Positions 41,101 through 50,000 of a DNA stretch of 50,000 nt are shown piece after piece. The stretch's first letter is position 1. Every line of letters starts with the position of its first letter. This DNA comes from Anaeromyces robustus (lineage: Eukaryota; Neocallimastigomycota; Neocallimastigomycetes; Neocallimastigales; Neocallimastigaceae): the NCBI GenBank assembly GCA_002104895.1, contig MCFG01000336.1, forward strand, positions 2,501-52,500. The letters run 5' to 3'. The translations under genes were made by a program, and so were the position numbers. The notes below the pieces were generated by a model. That model made no database searches and was not told the DNA's origin. It saw only the letters and a list, made by a program, of their open reading frames with translations.

Positions 41101-43153
41101 ATTTTATTTTTTTTATGTATATTTTTATGTATGTATATAATTTTTATTTATTTAAAAAAATTATGATTTTATTTTAATTTTTTTATTAAAAAAACTAAGA
41201 TTTATTTTTAATTTTATTATTATTTTTATTTTTTGTTCTTTATTTTTTCTTTTAAATTTAGGAAGAATTTTTATTTTTTTTATTTTTGTTTTTCAATTTT
41301 TTTATTTTCTAATTTTAATCTATTAATATTATATTTCTTTTATTATTTTAATCTCTTCATTTTTTTCTAATCTTTAATCTTCCTTTATTTAATTGAACAA
41401 TCAATTTCAATAATACTTTTATGATCTATATTTTCTTGAAGCAAACATTGAAAAGAAATTAGCACAACAAAGGGATTTTATTATTCTTTTATATGAATAT
41501 TGAAAAAAAAAAATTTTTTTTTGTCCATATATTAAAAAATAATGGAATTAATAATTTAATAAATTAATATTTACCATTTAATATATTTTTTTTTAGCCTT
41601 ATTAAAGAATATTATTAAAACCAATAAAATAAAAGTATTAATATATGGAAATTAAATTAATAATTATATTACTAATATATTAAAATTTATTAAATATATA
41701 AATTGTTACACAATTTAGCCTTTTTTAAATATTCTATAAAAAAAGAATAATAATATTAAAACATAAATACAATTGAATATATATTGCTAATATAAAAAAT
41801 AAGTATTTTATATATAATATTAATTTTATATACTATTTAAACTTTTAATGACATATTTTCATATAATATTTTCATATAATATTATATAGATTATCAATAT
41901 ATAAATTGTATTGTTTAATATATAATATTAAATAATTTAATAGAAAAAAAAAATTTTTATATACTGAAAAGCCTTAATATTTTTGATAATATCAAATATC
42001 AATAAATATATTAATAATAATAATCCATTTACATATTGTAATATACATAATGTATTGGCAGTTTACAATTGATATTAATAATATATAATACAAATTAATA
42101 TATTATTAAAATTTATAAATAATATATTATGTAAATACTTAATTAAAACTTTAATATATAAATAATTTTAATTCCTTGAATTTTATGAATTAGAATAATA
42201 TATATAATTAATATATTTAAATATATTATTTTATATAATATAAATGTACATTTTTTTTTTAAAAAAAGTAGTATTGAAATACTTTTTTATTTCTTTATTA
42301 TTTATTATAATTATACTTGTAATAAAATTATTTTATAGTATTATAATATATTATTTATAATTTAATATTAAACTATATTAAATTAAATTATTAACTATTA
42401 CTAATTATTAATATTAATACTTTTATTATTAATTATATATTATTTATTTAATATTTAATTTCATTTATTTATATATATTTTTGAATAATATTTAAATATA
42501 TATTATAATATCATAATTATACAGAAATAAAGAATACTCTATGATAGAAAAATCGTGATTGTAGCGTGACATTAAAAATTTATATAACATTTTCAAATAC
42601 ATACTCTATAAAAATAATTTTTATGTATTATCTATTCATGAGTATTCTGTATATCATATTAATAATAAAAAAAAATTAATTTAATATTTATTAATAGCTA
42701 TAATTTTATTAAAATTGTTTTTCTTTTCCTTTATTTTTACTTTCTATACATTTATAAATAAAACTCATGATTAATAATTATTTAAAAAAAAAAAAAAAGA
42801 TAATAAAAAAAAGGTTATTATAATATAAATACTCTATGTATTTTAATTATTAATAAATTATATTTATTAATTATTAAATAAGAAAAAAAATAAAAAAAAT
42901 AAGTTTAATATAATTATTTTCTATAATTTATGACAAAATCTTAAGGTTTAGAAAATAATTAAACCCCTTTAAATTTTTTATAATTAAAAAAAATATTATC
43001 AATTTAGATAATAATATGATATTAGATATTTTTAAAATTTTCTAATATTATATAAAAAATTGTTATAAATATTATATAATATGAATATTGTTTATACTTT
43101 AAAAAAATGAAAAAAAAATTAAGGAAACACACTTATTAAAAGTTGATTTTTAA

Positions 43154-43201
43154 CATTTTTTGGTAGAAAAAAAAAGTTAATTTTTTTTCTACCAAAAAAT
43201 G
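43154..43201. repeat. Perfect 21-bp hairpin
   Basis: The arm cattttttggtag followed by eight A (43154-43174) pairs exactly with 43181-43201, with the six-base loop agttaa. It could act as a bidirectional terminator, a cruciform or a tiny fold-back element. No adjacent gene explains it. Confidence 0.85.
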
Positions 43202-43249
43202 AAGAGCAGGTAAAGTAAATAAAATGAAGAGCAGTTAAAGTAAATAAAT
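43200..43249. repeat. 25-bp tandem duplication abutting the hairpin
   Basis: Two copies (43200-43224, 43225-43249) of a unit starting atgaagagcag, then gtaaag or ttaaag, then taaataaa. They differ at one base. The first copy starts inside the right arm of the hairpin. Confidence 0.9.
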
Positions 43250-43899
43250 TAAATATAAAAATTATATTTAATATATTAATAAAATATTATGAACTATATT
43301 CATTGAAATATTAATATTGAAAAAAAAAAAAAAAAAAACTCAGCTAATTCCTATTTAATTAATTATTTTTTATTTTAATATTTAGTTAATTAAATATTTA
43401 ATTTATTTTATATATATTTATTTATATTATAATATATATTAAAATAAATTAAAAAAAAGGGCTTAATCCATACTTTCTATTTCTAGCTTAAATAATTTTA
43501 GTTTAACCCAAATATCATATTAATAATATATTTAAATTATATTATTAATATATAATAATATCAAATATTATATAATGATATAATATTTGATAAAAAAGTA
43601 TTCAAGTTTTACTTCTGAACATTGAAATCAAGTTATCTCAAAATTCTTGAACAAACTTTTGAAAACTCTTAATCATTAAAATTCTCACTTCACTATAATA
43701 ATTAACATAGTGAAGTAGTAAGAGTTTATATTTGCATAAAAATATACAATTATACATATTTTTGAAAATTGTTTTTAATAAATTTTTATAAAAATAAATT
43801 AATATTTTAATATAATTATTAAGCACTATATATTAAAAAATTGTAAATTATATAAAAATTATTAAAATCAACTTATTTTCTTATTAAATTTTGTGATAC

Positions 43900-44290
43900 C
43901 TTTCTATGAAAGGTATATATATTAAGATGTAATGTATTATGTCTAATATATACGCCACAATATATTATATAAAAGTTAAAAGTCTCTGGTTCCGATGGTT
44001 TCCTCATTGATTTAAATTTTTCGATAGGACTTGTTAGTTAATGTATATATTAGCAAAATAAAAAATATCTATTTTTAGATTCATGATCTTGAGAATTATG
44101 ATCAATTTCTATAATTTCAATGATAGATTGACGTCAATAGTTTGAGACCATGTACTGTTAAAGAGTGTACAGCTAAACTAATCAATATTTAGAAATACAT
44201 AGAACACCGGTCAGTGTTCGATACCCATAGACAAAAGTAGATCTACTCCAATATGAAGAAAGAAGGTACACTCTATGTGATGAGTCATAT
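43900..44290. other. GC-richer non-coding island with small palindromes
   Basis: Base composition rises over about 390 bp without any open frame. It contains a 12-bp palindrome agtagatctact (44236-44247), a hairpin gaacac/gtgttc (44202-44207 with 44214-44219), and a spaced inverted pair agagtgtac/gtacactct (44162-44170 with 44266-44274). Its left part (gtaatgtatta ... tatacgcc, 43935-43957) recurs in diverged form at 45224-45250. A transposon or LTR remnant is the likeliest explanation. A tRNA was considered because of ttcgatacc but does not fold. Confidence 0.4.
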
Positions 44291-44942
44291 ATGTTAATCT
44301 ATATTATATCTTTTAAATTTTATTATAAAAATACTTTATAATCATACTTGAAGTATTAATAGAATATGAATTTCATTGTTTTTTATATGATTTTTAAAAA
44401 TCATAATATATCACTAGTCAATATATAAATAAATTAGGTAATAGTTGCTATTATGTCAACTTTATAGAAAGTTGTTCTAAAAATTTCAAAATGAAATACC
44501 TCTTAATATTTAATATTTGATATTAAATAAATACTAATAAATACAATAACCAAAGTTATGAAAGAAAATATTAAAAGAAATGAACACTATAAAAGACAAA
44601 GAACATGGAATTATTGATACTAAAACTTATAAAAAGAAAGATAATAAAAAAAAGACAATTTTTTTACTTATAAATATATATATAGTATTTAATTAAAAAA
44701 ATAATTAAAAAAATATTAAAATATATAAAATAAGCAAATGAAAAAAAAAAATTAACAATTTAATGTTGTTAAAAAAATATTATATTTAGTTTTTATTTTT
44801 TTTTTTTTTTTAATGAAATAATTTAAATATCTTATATTTTTTATTAACCAAAAACAAGTAATGGAAATTGGAAAAATAAATAATAAGAAAAGAAATAAAA
44901 TATTATATATAATATATTTATAATAAAAAATATAAAAGTGAT

Positions 44943-44977
<35 letters not shown>

Positions 44978-45500
44978 AGAAAAACTTTAAGAAATAAATT
45001 TATATATAAAATATATTGAATATATTTTATAGTAAGTATAAATTAAAAGATATAAAACCCAAGAAAAAAATTACTTTTTGAAACATAAAAATGTAAAAAT
45101 ATATATTTAAAATTTTAAACTTTATAACCACAAAAACGGAAACCTTGGTAATTTATATTCAAGATAATAATTATACAATAAATATTTAAAATAAAAGTAG
45201 TTTTAGCTCTATAAATGGATAAAATGTAATGTATTAGATAAAATGTATACGCCGCATCCATAATATTATAGCATATGTATTTTATGAAGATAATAATATT
45301 TGTAACTCTTATATAGTAATATAAGACAAATTTGTTAATAATTATCATTTATTAAAAATAAATTACGAAATACAAATACAATCCAAATTTAATTATTTAT
45401 TTCCTAATTTAATTATGATTTCTTATTAATATTTATTTGTAATGAAAAAAAAAAGTATATAAACAAAAGATATTACTTTAAAATTAATTTTAAAACAAAA

Positions 45501-45501
45501 A

Positions 45502-45532
<31 letters not shown>

Positions 45533-45790
45533 ATATTTTTTTATTTATAAATAAATAAAAAAGAAGAAAGAAGAAAGAAGAAAGAAAGAAAATATAAAAA
45601 CAAAAGAAATTACTTTAAAATAAAATAATAAAAATCTATAAACAAGAAAAAAAAAAACCACTTGTAAATAAATAAAAAAAAAAGAAAAAAAAAGAAAAAT
45701 AAAAGAAAAAGAAAATTAATTTAAAATAAATTTTATAAAAAAAATAAAATAAAAAAAAAATAAATTAAAATAAATAAAAGAAAAATTAAT
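45501..45790 (+). promoter_or_regulatory. A/purine-rich upstream region of the GH43 gene
   Basis: It starts with an (AAAT)n block (about 45501-45534), continues with an AAAGAAG-type purine repeat (about 45560-45595), then long A-rich DNA up to about 45790. A short mixed-composition leader (about 45800-45860) precedes the ATG. A block resembling acaaaagatattactttaaa occurs twice, near 45466 and 45600. No defined promoter element can be named. Confidence 0.3.
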
Positions 45791-45862
45791 AATTAAATTA
45801 CTCGAAGCATTGTTTCTCATTCAACTCTAATCAAATCTTCAAAACAAGAAAAAGAAATAAAA

Positions 45863-47314
45863 ATGAAAGAATACATTAAAGGTGCAAATCCTTATATGCC
45901 ATTTTGGGAGCATGTTCCAGATGGTGAACCACGTGTTTTTGAATATAATGGAGAAAAGAGAGTCTATGTTTATGGTTCTCACGATACCCTCAAAACTGAA
46001 TATTGTGGCCCGGATCAAGTCGTTTGGAGTGCACCAGTTGATGACTTAACAAATTGGACTTACCACGGAGTTTGCTACAATTCTACAGACGGTTCAATCT
46101 TGTATGCACCAGATGTTGTCCAGAAGGGTGACACTTTTTATTTGTACGCAGCTGAAGAAAAAGGATCTAGAATTATGGTAGCAACAAGTAAAAATCCTGC
46201 AGGACCATTTACAAACCCTATTAAGACAGATCTTGGTTTTGATCCAGGAATTTTAGTTGATGATGATGGACGTGTTTATGCATACTGGGGATTCTGTAAG
46301 CAATACTGTGCCGAATTAAATGATGATATGGCAACAATTAAAAAAGAAACTCAACGAGAAAACGTTATTAAACATAGTGTTGTCGGCACATGGTCTCCAG
46401 ATGATGGAATGCAAGATGAAAATGATGCGTTTTTCGAGGCTTCTTCTCCTCGTAAAATTTTTGGAAAATATGTTTTAATTTATTCCAAACGTTATTACAC
46501 TCATCATCCAGAATATGGAGTTTATGAGGATTGTAACGGATTCCTTTCTTTTAAATACAGTGATACTCCACTTGGAGATTACAAGATGGGTGGTGATATA
46601 AGTTTTAATGGTGGGGAAGTTATTCCTAATGGTGATGGTACAAATTCTATGACATATCGTTGGGGAAACAACCATGGAAGTATTGCAAATGTAAACGGTC
46701 AATGGTATATTTTCTATCATAAACAAATTGGAACTAATGAATTTGCTCGCCAAGCAATGGTTGAACCAGTTGACATTGCAATGGATAAAAATGGCCGTAT
46801 CTTTATAGGTAAGATTACATACAAGGATGGAGAACCTATTGCAAGTGAACCTGTTGAAATGACTTCTCAAGGAGCCCATGTCAACGGTTTAGACGCACGT
46901 AAAATTATCTCCGCTGGTTATGCAATTCACATTTTCGGTGGTGCAAAAGGAGGCTATAACGGCGGTCTTCATGGTGCATATATCAAGCCTGTCTATGATC
47001 AATTTGATAATTTATCAGAACCAATTGTTGATATTACAGGAAATCTTACTGTAGGATTCCGTTATTTACAATTCGGTAATAATTCTCCTCAAACCGTAAC
47101 AGCTGACATCACTGCATTAGAAGACTTGACTGTAAATGTCCGCGTCGATGATTACAAGGGCAAGGTAATTTCATCTTTTGCCATGAAAAAAGGAGGAAAA
47201 ACTGCAACTGCAAAACTTACAAGTGGTGTAGTTGGAAAGCATGCAATTTACTTTGAGTTCTTATCCTCTTCAAAGAATATTATTGCAGAATTTGATAAAT
47301 TCACATTTGATTAA
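45863..47314 (+). CDS. Glycoside hydrolase family 43 enzyme, 483 aa, bacterial type, no signal peptide
   Basis: Intronless, from ATG 45863 to TAA 47314. Residues 1-320 match a GH43 five-bladed propeller: NPYMPFWEHVPDGEPRVF with candidate catalytic base D20, VYVYGSHD, LYAPDVV, FDPGILVDDDGRVYAYWG with pKa-setting candidate D127, and FFEASSPRK with general acid candidate E192. YRWGNNHGSI and FYHKQ (about 266-288) also fit the family. Residues about 350-483 form a beta-rich C-terminal domain resembling CBM6-type modules (GGYNGGLHGAYIKP). GH43 members are inverting beta-xylosidases, alpha-L-arabinofuranosidases and related enzymes; the substrate cannot be fixed here. The start MKEYIKGANP lacks a signal peptide, and no fungal dockerin or linker is present, so it may act inside the cell on imported oligosaccharides. 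The frame is open for a short distance upstream but without an ATG. The G+C is far above the flanks. Acquisition from rumen bacteria is likely. Confidence 0.9.
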   Translation: MKEYIKGANPYMPFWEHVPDGEPRVFEYNGEKRVYVYGSHDTLKTEYCGPDQVVWSAPVDDLTNWTYHGVCYNSTDGSILYAPDVVQKGDTFYLYAAEEKGSRIMVATSKNPAGPFTNPIKTDLGFDPGILVDDDGRVYAYWGFCKQYCAELNDDMATIKKETQRENVIKHSVVGTWSPDDGMQDENDAFFEASSPRKIFGKYVLIYSKRYYTHHPEYGVYEDCNGFLSFKYSDTPLGDYKMGGDISFNGGEVIPNGDGTNSMTYRWGNNHGSIANVNGQWYIFYHKQIGTNEFARQAMVEPVDIAMDKNGRIFIGKITYKDGEPIASEPVEMTSQGAHVNGLDARKIISAGYAIHIFGGAKGGYNGGLHGAYIKPVYDQFDNLSEPIVDITGNLTVGFRYLQFGNNSPQTVTADITALEDLTVNVRVDDYKGKVISSFAMKKGGKTATAKLTSGVVGKHAIYFEFLSSSKNIIAEFDKFTFD

Positions 47315-47937
47315 ATGGAATTTTTGTGATTTAAAAATTAAATAAGAGTAACTCAAACTTTTTTTTTACAAAGTTGTATTATTTTAGTTTTATTAATAAA
47401 TTTTAATTATAATTAAAAAAAATTGTGTACATTATATAATTGTATAAACTACTATCTTCTTTTTTTTTTTTTAAAAAAAAAAAAAGAAAAAAACGAAAAA
47501 AAAAAATTAATTTTAAATGCATATATTATTATTCATCTCTATTTTATATATAATGATGAAAAATTAATAATCATCCATTAAATTTATTAATAAAATATTA
47601 ATTACATTTTATATAATGTATATGTATATATAATAAAGAAACATATATAATAATATATTTAAAATAAATAGTATGTAACATTAAAATCTAAATAAATAAA
47701 AAATAAATAAATAAATAAAATATTTTAGTTATAATTGTTACAATTATGTATTGTAATACAAACTAAAAATTATATTTTATTTCAAGTATGACAAAATTAA
47801 TTAAATTTTAAAATAATAATTTCTGAAAAAAAATTTTTTATTATTAAATAATAAATTGATTACAATATCTATAATTCTTTTTTATTATTTAAAAGAAATG
47901 TTATAGTTATTATATAATATATATAAAAACAAATAAA
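47315..47937. other. Intergenic region with a T/A palindrome after the GH43 gene
   Basis: AT-rich and without a gene. At about 47456-47487 a run of about 14 T (preceded by ttc) meets about 13 A (followed by gaa), forming a near-perfect palindrome about 145 bp past the GH43 stop. It could mark 3'-end formation, but similar T/A junctions occur elsewhere. Confidence 0.45.
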
Positions 47938-48067
47938 ATGAATAATGATTATAATAATAGCGATTTAATAATCAAAGCAACTCAATGTCATTTAAAAAGT
48001 GTTTGTCTTTGGTCAGAGAATGACTTTCTAAAAATCCTAAGCAATCAAAAAAATGTATTCAAATCAT

Positions 48068-48104
<37 letters not shown>

Positions 48105-49580
48105 ATTATTTTTAAATTTTACTTAATAAGTCATTACTTTTCTTTGTAATCATTACTGAAATTTTAATTTTATATATCAAATTAACATATATATATGTAT
48201 AACATTTAATGATATATTTATTTTTTTATATATATGTAATATATGTATTTCATATTTAAAAAATATATATATATCGTTCATTTCTTTAAAATAATTAAAG
48301 AACAAAAAATTTCAAAATATTTTATTATCTAATATCTATTTATCAAAAGAAAATTATTATCATTTATTAAATAATTATAATTTTAATTTACAAAAGGTAT
48401 TTTAACATAACAACAACTGAATATTGAATAATAATTATATAATTATATTTGTTTTTTTAACATGATTCCTATTGATTATTAAATAATTAAAATAATTCCA
48501 TTATATTAATTATTTATATTATATATAATGTCTATAAAAATAATTTTAAATTGAAAAGAATATAAATTATATTTCTTCAATTTATTCTTCATGTGATGTT
48601 CTTAATATTACTATTAATAAATTATTAAAACACATCAATAATACTGAAAATAATAATAATGGTTTGTAATAATTTTTTTAAAAAAAAAAAAAAGTATTAC
48701 CAATTTAATTTTTCTAATTACCATTTTATATTAATAATTATTTTTTATTATTTTTTTTAATGTATTTATCAGACCAAATGTTTTTGAAATATTCATATTT
48801 GTTTAATCCTAATAATATTGCTAAAAGAGCAGCTGCAAAAATTATTGCCAAAAATTTTATTAAAAACGATAATTTTGAGGATATTATTGAATTTTTAAAT
48901 AAAGAAAAACTAGATATGGTAAGAATGATAATAATTAATTAAACATATATATAATTTATTTATATTTTAATTATTAAATCATATTATATTATTATTATTA
49001 TTTATTTATTGAATACTTTAAATCATTAAAGGAAATAATCATGAATTTATTATTAATTGAAGATAGCAGAATAGAAAATTTTCAAATAAATTTACTTCAG
49101 AAATTTTTGATAGAAAAATGGAATAAAAATGAAAGTAAATATATCAAAATAATCTTGTCCACTTCACCTTGGTTAATAAGAGAATTATCAAAAAAATATA
49201 AACAAATATTTTTATTTATTTTTATAAATATATTAAAAGAATTATTTTTAATTTTTATTAAACTGTCTTCTATTAAACATGAAAGATTAAGAACATCCGA
49301 ACTACAACCCCTAAATAATACTAATATATACCTGGAAAACTTAGATAAAAAAAGTAAATTAAAACTCGAACAAATCTTAAATTTGATAAACATATTCAAT
49401 AATATAAAAGAATATCATTATATTGTTGATCTTCATTTAAAAGATTTTATTAATACCCTTCATGAGTTTGAAGAAAGTCAAAAATTTACTAATGAATCTC
49501 CTTCTAACCATCATGATAATATACCAAATAATAAATCTTTTCTAATATCAAAATTTGAAAAAATTTTATTTTCTAAATAA
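47938..49580 (+). CDS. Unrecognised helical protein, 304 aa, four exons
   Basis: Assembled exons are 47938-48054, 48559-48661, 48773-48918 and 49032-49580. Introns are GT-AG (donors gtattc, gtttgt, gtaaga) and phases 0, 1, 0 sum exactly to 305 codons. The protein starts MNNDYNNSDLIIKATQCHLK and passes through YISSIYSSCDVLNITINKLL. Exon 3 carries FNPNNIAKRAAAKIIAKNFI, a predicted helix. Exon 4 gives several amphipathic helices (YIKIILSTSPWLIRELSKKY, then a very hydrophobic FLFIFINILKELF stretch) and a polar tail. Sequence complexity and Trp/Cys content exceed background, supporting a real gene. The alternating helices suggest a HEAT-like or adaptor fold. The FLFIF stretch might be a membrane segment but is flanked by helices of soluble type. 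No family is recognised, and exon 1 is the least certain exon. Confidence 0.65.
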
Positions 49581-49840
49581 TATATTTTCTTTTTAACAAC
49601 ATAAAATTTATAGAATTATTTATAAATAGAAAAGAATTGATAAATAGCATTAATAAATAAATAAATAAATAAATATTCATATTTTAATGTTAAAAAATAA
49701 TAATTTCAGTTTTTTATACATTTATTTCTTAATAATACGTTCATTTTTTTTTAGTTATTTATTTAAACAAATAATATTGTAAATTAATAATTTTTGCAGT
49801 TTTATTATAAAAAATTATTCATAAATAATTTATATATATT

Positions 49841-50000
49841 TTTTATTTTATTTTATTTTATTTTATTTTATTTTATTTTATTTTATTTTATTTTATTTTA
49901 TTTTATTTTATTTTATTTTATTTTATTTTATTTTATTTTATTTTATTTTATTTTATTTTATTTTATTTTATTTTATTTTATTTTATTTTATTTTATTTTA
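49841..50000. repeat. Perfect (TTTTA)32 microsatellite running off the window
   Basis: 160 bp of exact five-base units with no interruption, continuing past the right edge. The true length is unknown. It may be a sequencing or assembly gap-edge artefact. Confidence 0.95.

Larger units (their letters stand above)
40424..45862. other. Long gene-poor AT-rich region
   Basis: About 5.4 kb without a supported gene. ORFs at 40714-40905, 43638-43826 and 45115-45348 are short and AT-driven. It holds the presumed promoter of the minus-strand gene at 40423, a perfect 21-bp hairpin at 43154, a GC-richer non-coding island at 43900-44290, and the A/purine-rich leader of the GH43 gene. Confidence 0.5.

Noticed and set aside
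44155-44260. Possible tRNA or tRNA-derived SINE around ttcgatacc
   Set aside because: A B-box-like word is present, but T-arm, acceptor and anticodon stems do not pair.
46475-46879. 134-residue minus-strand ORF inside the GH43 gene
   Set aside because: Antisense shadow of a GC-richer coding region; the sense strand has clear GH43 motifs.
49841-50000. (TTTTA)n considered as telomere repeat
   Set aside because: It is not G-rich, and fungal telomeres are of TTAGGG type; it is better explained as a microsatellite.

Overview
This window looks like nuclear DNA of an anaerobic gut fungus (Neocallimastigomycota). Intergenic DNA is extremely AT-rich (by eye well over 80% A+T) and full of A/T homopolymers, (AAT)n and (TTTA)n. 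Proteins carry long Asn runs, and short GT-AG introns interrupt several genes. One intronless, much GC-richer gene encodes a bacterial-type GH43 glycosidase, as expected of rumen fungi rich in laterally acquired plant-wall enzymes. Dictyostelium or another AT-rich protist is the main alternative for the base composition alone. No computation was run: exon boundaries were read by eye and checked by reading-phase arithmetic.

Layout, left to right. 1-5405 (-): 5' part of a very long, single-membrane-span, Ser/Asn-rich protein that runs off the left edge. 5406-11759: almost gene-free, with exact tandem duplications and a TGA-interrupted ORF at 9776-10120. 11830-12000 (-): a 56-residue RING-type zinc protein, with interlocked inverted repeats just past its stop. 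12001-15448: gene-free; it contains a probable TIR transposon relic (13525-14164) with 9-bp flanking repeats and an internal 58-bp minisatellite. 15449-16642 (+): an R-SNARE (Snc/synaptobrevin type) in five exons whose start codon is split AT^G by an intron. 18443-24781 (+): a 1902-residue coiled-coil, Asn-rich protein in four exons. 26223-31632 (-): a 932-residue SAPS-domain protein (Sit4/PP6 phosphatase regulatory subunit) in 17 exons, including exons of 22, 27 and 36 nt. 38114-40423 (-): a 769-residue coiled-coil protein. 45863-47314 (+): the GH43 enzyme. 47938-49580 (+): an unrecognised 304-residue helical protein assembled here from four exons. The right edge is a perfect (TTTTA)32 tract that continues out of the window.

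The genes do not form an evident pathway or cluster. They are ordinary dispersed eukaryotic genes: trafficking (R-SNARE), phosphatase control (SAPS), probable structural coiled coils, and one polysaccharide-degrading enzyme. I did not find a clear new multi-gene system. The best leads are structural: the transposon relic with an internal minisatellite, the interlocked inverted repeats after the RING gene, a hydrophobic/acidic repeat array on the SAPS protein, an intron ending in a 51-nt A tract, the split start codon, and the ORF broken only by TGA codons.
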